Made by a program: the position numbers and the translations under genes
From: Pteria penguin
Lineage: Eukaryota > Mollusca > Bivalvia > Pterioida > Pteriidae
Assembly: GCA_035048485.1 (NCBI GenBank)
Contig: CM068584.1
Span: 64,896,420-64,960,419, forward strand
Direction of reading: 5' to 3'
DNA length: 64,000 nucleotides
The notes under the pieces: model-generated
Database searches by the model: none
What the model was told of the DNA's origin: nothing
The model's input: only the letters and a program-made list of their open reading frames with translations
In this document: positions 46,952-58,900 of the stretch, one piece after another
How positions within the stretch are numbered: position 1 is the first letter of the stretch
Layout: each line of letters starts with the position of its first letter

Positions 46952-49900
46952 GTTTAAATTGTAAAAATGAAGGGCCAGGTTTCCTTACAAAGGGAGATAC
47001 TCAAGAAAAGACAAAAATGGGGTGGGGTCATTAAAAATCTTCTTCTGAAGAACCACTGGGCCAGAAAAGCTGAAACTTTTGTGGAAGCATCCTGGGGTAA
47101 TGTAGATTCTAAATTGTTCAAATCATGACCCCTGGGGGTAGGGCGGGGCCACAATACGGAATCAAAGTTTTACATTGAAATATATAGGGAAAATCTTTAA
47201 AAATCTTCTTAAGAACCATGGGCCAGAAAAGCTTAAACTTATGGGGAAGTATCCGTGGGCATTGTAGATTCTAAATTGTTGAAATCATGACCCCCGGGGG
47301 TAGGGCGGGGCCACAACAGGGAATCACATTTTTACATAGAAGTATATAGGAAAACATTTTTTAAAATCTTCTTCTCAAGAACCACTGGACCAGAGAAGCT
47401 GAAAACTACGGGGAAGCAACCTGGGGTAGTGTAGATTCTAAATTGTTAAAATCATGACCCCTGGGGGTAGGGTGGGGCCTCAATGGGGGGAGGCTGTCGA
47501 AATTTATAATAATTAATTTATTAGCAATTCTTTAAAAATCTTCTTTACAAGAATAGAAATATGCAAGGAAAATTGAAACTTATGTGGAATAATCATCACT
47601 TAGTCTAGAATATCAATTGTTAAAATCATGACCCCTTGGGGTAGGGTGGGGACGCAATGGAAAAACAAAAGTTTTATGTAGTAATTTTATGTGGAAAATA
47701 TTAAAAAATCTTTTTAAAAACCATTTCGCCAGGAAAGTTGAATTTTTGTGTTATACTAAAACATTAAAGATGTGTTTCAAAAATTTCACATAACAAACTT
47801 CAGTTAGCCACGGTTGCTCAGGTGAGCGATGAGGCCCATGGGCCTCTTGTCTTTGGAGTGTATTTGACCCTTTTTTACACACAAAATACTCTGTGCAAAA
47901 TCTATTTTTATATTACATGTTTAATTGTTTTGTTTTTACAGAAGTTTTTGGAGGAAGAAATATTGACATTGACCACAAAGGTTTTGAGTCAACAATCATT
48001 TGAGATTTGGAGAAAGCTTGCAGAGATCACATTGACACGACTCATATTGTTCAATAAGCGGCGAGCTGAAGAGCCTGCACAAATGCTTGTTGAACGGTTC
48101 AAACATCGCACATTGAGCAGGAATACCAATGAAGAGTTGTTACTCTCACTGCAACCCCTGGAGAAGCATCTAATGAAGTTGTGAGTTTCTTTGATTTATA
48201 TGCCTTCCTTAACAGCAAAAATAGAACAGAATTTTTGTCATTTTGCTATATGTTTGCACTCTATTTTTTCCACGGTACTTGGAGATACTGAGCTGGTATC
48301 AAGTGTATGACTTCAGTGTTTAGAGTTACAGATCAACTTTGAACTTCAGCTGCATAACACCATTTTTGACGCAGTTATGGCCCTTTGAACTCAGACAATT
48401 TCCCCATATAGATTGATATAGACTTTTCCTGCTGTGCGTAAAGATACTGAGCTGGTATTAAGTGTATGGCTCCATTATTGAGGGTTACAGATCAAGTTTG
48501 AATTTCAGCTGCGTATCACCATTTTTGATGCAGTTATGGCCCTTTGAAATTAGACGATTTTTCATATAGAATGATTTCAAGACTTTAGTTCACCTGATCA
48601 TTGGTCATGGTTTGACGTTTTTTGGACTTTGTGCATTTTCATGTATTTTCCATAAATAACTTTATTGTTGCACATTTTCAACTTATCATCCGGAACTTCT
48701 TGATGGATTTTGATTTTGGTATCATGTGAGCGTTAAGACGCTTTGGGCCTCTTGTTGAATAAACAGGTCAGTCAGGAGCAGATCGAATGTGTGGTTGTGT
48801 GTCGGGGAATTTTGGGGAGCTGGGCCGAATAGGACGACCATTTAGGTCTCGTATTACGTACACTTTAAAGCAAAGAGGGGAGGGGGGGGGGGGTGTAGCA
48901 GCAATACTCGTTATGGTTTCTACTTGGGAATCACATTCTTCCGCCAAAATCAGTCTCAATGGCTGACAAACACATCTGATTATTCTCATATTTTAAAATC
49001 CCTAAAGAAAAATCGCTTTAATTCATGATTGTAGTGTCCCTTTCATTGCCAGACCATGACCCTTTAAACTTGCACAAAATTTTCCAAAATTATGTCTTTG
49101 AAATTTTTTTCAGCATGGATATGGTGGAAGTATTGGGGAAAAAAAAACAGAAAGGTCCCAGTTCTTATGACACCGAACATGCTTGCAGCAGTAAATGCTC
49201 TTGTAGCCACTAGAGAGAAAGTTGGAATCAATGAAGAGAACCCATTCGTTTTTGCAGTGGTATGTAGTTTTCTTTCAACACATTCTCGATTAAAATACAA
49301 CAATGGTTTTAGTTTTGTGAATTTTGACATTTTAGTTTATTTCACATTCGAAGATTGGTTGATCCAGTTTGCCTGTCGTGCAGCTTTCAGTTTAATGTTG
49401 AAGTCATGCCATGCCTTGGAAACCTTAGGTATTGAACAGTAATCCTGTTGCACAATACTGAAGGCGCATAATGTCTATTTTATTGAAGGTAAAGATAAAT
49501 AAAGAAGTGCTCTGATAAATTATTTATGTTAGATAATGACAATGACAATATTTGAGATTTGCATTGGGTGGTAATAGCAGAGTGGACCGCCCTTTCATGA
49601 ATAGTATCAAAAGTAATACACTGTACTGTTTACTGATTTTTAGCTCACCATCTGTCAGATGTTTTCGCAGTTTCTCAGAAAGTACTGAAGGGATCTGTCT
49701 GAAATTTTAAAGTTCCCCTTGACCCTAGATGTGCATTGTCTATTTTACATACCATTCTTGTTTCTTTCCTTTGCTGAAAATGACCTGGCTGTTCACCGGA
49801 ACTAAAACACCATCCACACTAAAGAGATCTTTTTGACATTTTACATGTATGTACGAAGGGCGGGGTCAAAAGTGGTCAATTTGGCAATATTGATATAAAA

Positions 49901-52900
49901 CGACTTCTTCTCCAACTGAGCACTGAGTAATGCTCATAATACAGTGGAAGCATTCCTAGGTGGTAGGGATTCAGATTTGTACGAATGATGGGGCTGACCC
50001 CCGAGGGGCGGGGTCAAAAGGTGTCAATTTGGCAATATTGATATAAACGACTTCTTCTCTGTAACTTATCTTTGATTTATGTCATCATTGTCATCAAAAA
50101 TAAAAATCCTTGCGGACACTTGTTGAATACATAAAAAGCGAAAAGTTCCTAAGTCCAGGGACCAGATAAAGGGTGTTCCAGAAAACATGTCCCCACTTTG
50201 CAGCTTAATAAAATTGATTACAAATGGGATGTTGAAAAAAGAGATATATGAAAGTAAAGGATGTTACCATAGAATTTCACTAGTGTAAAACTTTCAATGA
50301 AATTGCAAAAATCACAATAAATGAAATGAATTTTTTTTAAACTTTGCTTTTTGACATCTGATAATTTTAACGTCATTTCACATTATGCCCCAAGATGTCC
50401 ACATTTTGCCTTTATAATCTGTCCCGAAGATCTTGGTCAATTTTTTGCAGATTTCCAAAGAAATTTCCTTAAAATCTCTATTTTAATTGAGCTCAAGAAT
50501 TTCCACCAGTCTTTATGGTTATAAGATACTAATTCTTATGAATAGTGGCTCAAACAAGTATCTAAACAGTGTCTAAATCATTCAATTAAGGCAAATTGTC
50601 TGGTTACCAAAATCCATGCAAAACAGAATTTCTAGAAAATGATCTTTTGTCAAAATTATGCAGTTCTGTTACAAATATATCTTAAAGGTCCCATTGAATT
50701 ATTTATACCAACACATTTCTGTGTTGATACTCTTCAATCTAATATATATTTTACATACATATGTCACTTGCCAGGAGAAGGATAACATGCCCTCTGGGCC
50801 TCTTGTTAGTCTTACAGTCTATCAAAGTAAATTAAACTGATTTCTTGTAAAGGGTTAAGAAGGGAAAAAACAGTCTGATTGAGAATGTTCTAGATCTTTT
50901 GGTGGTGGGCGCCAAGATCCCTTTGGGATCTCTTGTTAATGCCAAAATGAAATAAGCTATGCATGGGAATGTCCTTTGCCGTGTTAAAAAGTAAAATGTT
51001 TTTAAATTTTCCAGGGAGAAACTGGTCATTTGCGTGGTTGTGCAACAATCAAGCGAATTGTCGAAAGCTGCACAGAAGACATCAAACATCCAGAATTGAT
51101 TACAAGCACAAAGCTGCGGAAATACATGGCTACAGTTTCTCAGGTAGAGTAGTAGGGCCTGCATGATTATATAAAAATCTGATGCTTTAAAGGTCATATG
51201 CAAAGGTTTTAGAAATGCATTTTTATATGAAAACATGAAAAAAATATGTGCAAAGTTGTCCTAAAATGTGTATAATTATTTGTTTTCATATTTCGCCATA
51301 TGTAGCATTCATTGTTTTTTTAAATTTGCTTTTATCAAAGTACTGTCATCGTTTATCTCCCCTTGATGAAAGAGACCATAATCTGGTACCCTGCTTCTAC
51401 TTCCAGTCACTCAATGACATTGCGTTATTGTTTCGCTTATGATGTCATGAGTGTGGCAACGCGGTGAGCAGCAAAGCAATTAAAGATCAGCAGAGCTGGT
51501 TGTTTTAACGGTAGATCAAGATTATCGAATAAGCGTATCGAAGACATACAGCTTAATTATTTGATCAATGATTTGAAGCGGAGCATACTGTTTTCATTAG
51601 ACCAGTGGTTTTCACTGTTGAATATATCAAAGCTTAAGGGAAACTGTGTTTTTTTGGGTGACAATGAAACACATAGTAAAATCATCCCTGCTACTAACTT
51701 TTCGTGGTAACATTCGATCCGCAAAAGTTAATAGCCGCAAACTTGTCTGATATAATGAAACGCGAAAGTTTGTTGGTACTAGTAACAAGATTTAAACAAT
51801 TTTCTAGGTGTTCGATCTGTCCAAGGGACAACTTGAGGAGTTGGCAAGACACATGGGCCATGAATTGAGTGTTCACAGACAGTTTTACAGGCTACAGGAG
51901 GATGTAGTAGAAATGGCAAAAGTGAGCAAACTGCTGCTCACTGTTGAGAAAGGAAAAGCCCACCAGTTCTCTGGAATGTGCCTGGATGATATTCAGTTAG
52001 ATGGTAATGTATTTAAGTTCATTGTTGTTATTTACTGAACAGGCTGAACAGGGAGAGAGTGTGCTACATTTTTCAAAATTTATACAGGGTTTTGTGCAAT
52101 AAAAAACTTGTGCACAAAATTTTCCTATGAACAAGATAGCAGAGTTAGTTCATTTACACCATCATGACCATAGTATATGTATTGAATTTCTTACTCAACT
52201 AGGGAAGCTCTTTACATTGGCATAATTTTTATCCCAATCTGACCCCCAGGGTGACGGCAATGGTGTGGGCTAAAGGGATCAAAATATTATTTTACAAACA
52301 CAGGAGTATAGCATACCATATTAATGAGGACAATGACTACCACATTGGCCCCAGGGTTGGAGCTGGGGAGGGGCACTGGGGGGTTGGAGCAGGGGAGGGG
52401 ACATATGGGGCTAAAAAAACCGCTTAATACAAGCACATAGCATATCAAAGATTTGTTATGGGTTTAACGGCCTAGCAACATCGAGGTCATATAAGGCCAG
52501 TCAGAGGTTAAATATGGGTACAAGGTTATAAATGGGCACAAGGTAATTTCACATTTGCCACCATGTTTATATACACTCTGAGCAGGAAACATAACTTTTC
52601 TGCTGATTGGCTCACTGAAGGCACCCAGGATAATGAAATATGCTACACCTCTTGCCATTTCAGGGTATATTTTTCGAATCATTTACGTATAGAAATTCCG
52701 GAAAATAATATCTTGAATCAAATCAAATTCTTTATGGCTCTATTAATGGTATTTTTGTTGGCAGCTTGTCTGTAATGTGTTCTTCTGTTATCTCCTGCAT
52801 GTTCTACCGTTTGCAGCACTAAATGGTCTTTTTTGTATTTATGCACTGTTAAACACTAACTAATTGTAATAATAATTGAACCTTGTTGATAAAAGTCAGT

Positions 52901-55900
52901 TTTTTATTTAATTATTTTCAGATTTCGACATAAACTCGCAAGAGGCTGGTGTTGAACACATAATGCATTCTCCAGGTAAATGAAAATATATTAAGTAGAA
53001 TGTAATATTAACAATGTTTTGTTTAAAACCTTTGACAAGAAAAGTCGAGTGTAGTATTGATGTGGTGGTCTGCATTATTATATTGCTCCCAAACGGATTA
53101 GGTAGGAACAGGCGATGATTAGATGGCTTTGACACAATCTCTGGTTTATTCCCTACTTAACGAAGTGGGCTCTGGCCTTCCAGTTAACACATTATTTGCT
53201 TATATCATGTTTCTCAACTTAAATTCTTTATGGATTGATTCTTGCAGCAATAGTTACTCTAGGGTTTCTCTAATGAATGCATGTTGCCAATGCTTAATGT
53301 TGATTTAGATTTTACATTTAGTGAATTGGTTTAGAAACTTTGTTACCCTTGATCGTATGACTGTCACAAGGTCAAGTTTTTTATACACCCCCCCCCCACA
53401 CACACACAATGAATTTGGGGGAGGGGGGTATACTGGAGTGGAATCAGTCTGTCTGTCTGTTTGATTGTCTGTCTGTAGACACAAATTTGTACCTCCTACT
53501 CCTCCTAGGTTTATGCATAGATTTCAATGAAACTTTGCACACATGTTGTACATGATATGATCTTGTGTCTCCCCGAAAGTCAGGATATTATTGGTTTTCA
53601 TGGTAACAAAAAAAAAGGTGAGGCTTCTGATCTGTTGAAATTTCAATTGCGAATCCTATACCCTATCAGTTTCGTTTTAATCCTGTTTCCATGGCAACCA
53701 AACCGAGGCTTCTGATTGGTAGAATACTATGAGACTGCAAACACAACCATATCAGTTTCATCAGAAAATTCTGTTGCCATGGCAACTAAACTATGGCTTC
53801 TGATTGGTAAAAATGTAAACTTTGTTGAATTTTGCTTGAAAAGTTTGTATATAGGGATTGGTAAAAATGTAAACTTTGTTTTATATAGGGATTTTTTAGG
53901 ACTGCTAACTCGGCCATATCAGTTCCGTTTAATCCTGTTGCCAGGGCATCAACACAGAGGTTGCTGATTGGTCCAAATGTAGAATTTGACCGATTGCAAT
54001 GAAAATTTGTATATTCGATAAAAAATGCACAGATATATATTAATGGTTTTCTGCCTCATTTTGTACCTTAGCCACTAAGAGTCATACAACTGCACTTGTT
54101 TTATGTGCTTGAATAGTAGATCTGGTTCCACGGCATTTTGGTGACCTTGACCCCGGTTAAGTTTTTGTGTTTAGCTTAGTTATGGACCAAGTATTGCAGC
54201 TAGAGTCACACAATTTCACATGCTCATGTGCCTTGATGAGTACAGCTAGTTCCATGGCATTTTGGTGATCTTGACCTTTGGCCTTTACTGATGTGTGTGC
54301 ATTTATGGTCGGACACATTTCTAGTTCTCCTAGAATCATGGAATGGCTGCAAATTTAGGCCTTCATGCACAAAAATATTGGTGGGGTGCCTATGACGTCA
54401 AAATGCAACAATACAATGGCATCATCAATTTATATACCACATGTGAAATACATACAGTCTTTTGATTTCAAACGTTTTGACACTGAGCACTACTGATAAG
54501 GAATTCTTTAGTACTAATGTACTAAATTCAGTACTAATGTTTATTTCCTACCAAAAATCAAACAAAAGATAACAATTTGAGAGTTCTATAACCTATAGGA
54601 ATCATGAGATAAAGTTATGAATTTAATAATTATCAGTTACAGATCCACAAGCAAAAAGGAAAGCATGCTATGCAGAGCCTGAGGAGCAGAAGTCTGAGGA
54701 TGATTTAGGTATGCACTGTGTTTTCAGGTGTTATATTAATGGAGTTCAGAGTACTGCAGATATTTACTTGAGCATTGGTTAAAGGTATTGGCGTTTCTTC
54801 ATTCTCAAGTCAGGTTGTTGGGCAAAACATTGTAAAAAAGTTCAGCTGTGTCATCAGCGGTTATATAATATTATTGTGGGTATGTCTGAGGATTTCTGTA
54901 ATCTTGTTAGAGACTACAAGTTTTCACCATGAATGTGGATTCAAGTTGGGTTTAGTTCTAACTATGTTTGAAATTTTTGGCTATTCTAATTCTTGGCAGA
55001 ACGAATAAGAGCCACACTTTTGTTTCGGAGAGTTTGGAAGTGTTGCTTTGTATCAGGTGTGTTTTCTCGTTTTGTTCCACGATGGGCTCGTTTTTGTAAA
55101 TTGTCCATTTAAACAAGATTTTTTCCTAAACACATGGCCTGTATCTAAGCTGGTGTATTTTTCTTGAAATTACACATTTCAACGAGCATTTTGATATATA
55201 TATCAATATTTAATTCAGTATTCTTTACAAAATCAAGATGTGGAGATCCCCTTCCACCTCCTATTAATGTAACTCTTAAATACCAGTGTTGAATCAACGT
55301 TGTGTCATCTATCATATTAAGCCTTGCGCAACATGTTGCATCAATATTATGTATCTGCTTGGTTACTTATTGACCTGCCGTTGTATTATAATCATTGGGG
55401 TGATAATCATTCTGGCTTTATTAGCTCACCTGGCCCAAAGGGCCAAGTGAGCTATTGTCATGGCGCTGCGTCTGTCGTCCGTCATTGTCGTTGTCAACCG
55501 TCTGTCCGCAAACTTGAGCTTCAAACAACTTCTCCTGAAGAACCGCTTGACGGATTTTTACCAAACTTGGCAGGAAGCATCCCCAGGGGAATACGCTCAA
55601 AGTTTGCAAAAAAGAGGGGGTTATCTCCCCTTGGGGCTCCATGAGGGGGCAAGATGAGGTAAAATTGGGTACATCTTAAAAAATCTTCTCAAGAACCGAC
55701 ATAGGGATTGCTTTCATATTTGAGATATAGCTTCCGCTAGGGAAGGTCTATCAAGCTTGCAAACAAACAAAAAAATCCGTTGAAAAAGGGCTCACTATGA
55801 GGCGCTGAAATTAGGTCAAAAATAAATAAAGTTCAACCGATTTCAACCAAATTTGGCAGGAAGGATCTTCCAGTGGAGAGAATCACATTTCCACTGAGGA

Positions 55901-58900
55901 AAAGTGTCCTTGCCCTCTTGGGGGTCATAGGTGTAGTGTAAGGTCATTGAAGTCTATTTTCAGAATAACAGAATAATGGAGATTTCCAATTATCGCAAAA
56001 TAACTTTTATCCATGTTGAAAAAACAAAGAAGTCATTTTTTCAACAAAACAAAACCAATGAACAAACTATTGACACTAAATTTCAATTTTGTCTTGCAAA
56101 ATAAATGGATATCAACTGTTTCAAATGTTTAGATATTGAGCACTACTGAAGAGTAATTATTTTTCAAATTGTACATCTAGGGCATCTAAATTCGGTACTA
56201 ATCTTTATTGCCAGACTTTGTAATCATGTGAGCGTTAGGCCTCTTGTCTAGTTAGACTTTGGAGATATATTAACTCATTTTAATATTTACAGGTGTGCCG
56301 GTGTCAAAACAGAAAACATGCTATGCAGAAACTGATGAATATAGGACTGAAGATGATATAGGTAACCGTTTTAGTGTTTCCTTATACTACTTCCGGTTCT
56401 AATGTTTTTACCATAATCAGATTATTTTTCCCTCGCAACAACGTTGGAGGGAATACAGATTCTTACCCATTTGTTCCTTAAAAATATTCGTACTAGGATG
56501 CTGATATTTGGCATGAAAAAGCATTTTTGTGACCTTGAACTTTGACCTCAACTTAAAGTGTGTGCATTTAGCATGTTTAGGTGTTAAACATGACATGGGG
56601 CACATTTCCAGTCCAATTTCTTTCACTTCAACTGCATAATTCAGATGGGGGCCAAGCCGTTGTGGCGCAGTGGTTAGCGTGTTCGGCTTGTGATCGAGAG
56701 GTCGCCGGTTCGAGCCCCGTCCCGGTCACACTGGTGTTCTGTCTTTCGGATGAGACAGTAAAAACCGAGGTCCCGTGTCATGGTAGGCGTGGCACGTAAA
56801 AGATCCCTCACTGCTTTGGGTGGGTCCGTTGCACAGGTCAAAATTTGTAGGCCCCGCATCAGGCAGATGCCGTCACCATATACGTGACATATTCGTGGTG
56901 TGACGTTAAACAAAATCAAACAAACAAACAGATGGGGCCCGCTTAGCTCAGTCGGTAGAGCGTGAGTCTGTTGATCCTAGGGTCACAGGTTCAAATCGCA
57001 GGTAGTGTCCTTGGGCAAGACACTTTACCCTAATTGCTCGCTCCGCCTACCTGGAGTGGAGTTTAATTTATTGTCTGGGGTGGGTGCTGCAGATCTGTAG
57101 TATTCAAGTAAGTGAGATGGCACTTAAAAAAGAGCCGTGCAATTCGGCCCCATTACATAGCAGAACAACAATACACGCACACAAAACAACATGTGTCATG
57201 CACCCATGACACCGCCTGCATATGACCTAGCTGTCACGCGGACGTTAAACCCTACCACCACCACCACCACATAATTCAGACACACTACAGGCAGATCGCA
57301 GACACACTAATGAAAACTAATGAAAACGCAGCTTAACAGATACAGTGGTAAATTGAAACTTTTAAGAAAAAAACTTATGAAGTGATAATTTTTCAAGTTA
57401 TTTTAAGTTATCATTACTGAGGCATTATAAAGATTAGTTTCAGGAACACTGACATTTAGCAAAGAGTCCCATTCGTATTCAGTTCACTGATACATGAAAT
57501 TATGCAAGTGTGGGTAGCTCAGTTGGTAGAGCAATTGGCTGTCGCTGGAGGCGTTCAGGTTCAGCGCTCAGTATTTATGTCACTGTTCTCAGACACTAAT
57601 GACACCCTGCACATCACAGAACCAACGGGCAAGATTTGTATAAGTCCCAAATACTTGATTTTCAATCGTTGTCAAATAAAATTTCCAGTTTTGATGATCA
57701 AAATTGTGGGCATTTTCACCACAAATTTTGGCAGAAAAATGTGTTTTTTTTTGGAAAAGAGCTAAATCTACCCATTAACATCTAGTCTAAATGGTCTGAA
57801 TTAATCTCTAGTAGATGCGGAAAAATATCGTTAAACTTCACTATCTTATCTAAAATTACAGATTTTCAAGTGAGACAAGTGAGACCCAGGCGCAAGAACC
57901 AACGATTGGTCATCATTGACGAAGAGGAACACTCTTCTGGAGACGAATACGGTTTGTATACTAAGACTATTTCAGATTTAAGGCAGTTAGGACAGTAACG
58001 TATCCCCCAGTGTTGCAACCTTTTAGTGGTGGGGGGATTGAGTATCCCAATGATCCTGATGGCTATGCTAGCGGGAACACTCAGTTCCTGGAAGGGCCAC
58101 CCAAGCTATACAGGCAGATGGTGAGGGATCAGACTAATGCAACACATTCTATCCTGCGGTCCTTTTCTTTCCTTCTATTTTTGCTGCTTTTTCTTCCCTG
58201 TGGTTTTTACCTTATGCCCATAATTACCTTAAATTACCTTGCCCATTAATGACCTGTTATCCTGCAACTAACATGTATAACAGCTGATAACAACTGCCAG
58301 ATAATGCTAAGCTTTATCCGTCAATACAAAAGTGCTTTATCTGTCAATACGATTCGCGTGCAAAAAGTTCCGTCAACAGCGTAGGAACAGTTAGGCTGGC
58401 GGGAATATTTTGAATTGTTTTACTCTTATTAAATCTGAATTATGTTATACTTTGTGTTAAAACAATTATATTTACCTTTCAATTAATTGACCCTTTCGTC
58501 TTATTCAACGTTTTCATTTTGAAACACCCCACACTATATTTTACTGTGCATTGACACGATTAATCTGTGTGATATGGGTACCTTGCAATTGATTTTAATT
58601 TATATACCCTATGGGAAGAATGAGTAGAAATGGCGACCTGCACGAAGAATTGTAAACAAAGAAATTTTGGTAATTTTTTGCAATGAAACAGTTGCAGGAT
58701 AAACATAATATAAGGTTATTATCGTGGCTTGCCCCACTGCCTTTACTTATCCTCTCCAAAAATAGACCTTGTATTCTACGATAATAAACATATATTCTCT
58801 TATGCTTAACCTTTGACTGGCCTTATATGACCTCGGATGTTGATAGGCCGTTAAACCCATAACAAACAAACAGTAACGTATTTTTCTGCAGAAAAAATCT

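Noticed and set aside
50160..50250. GGGTGTTCCAGAAAACATGTCC as a mariner terminus
   Set aside because: Only one end-like phrase is seen, with no inverted partner or TA duplication found.
56940..57020. A functional tRNA gene
   Set aside because: Boxes A and B are good, but the sequence continues into a SINE body and tail with target duplications.
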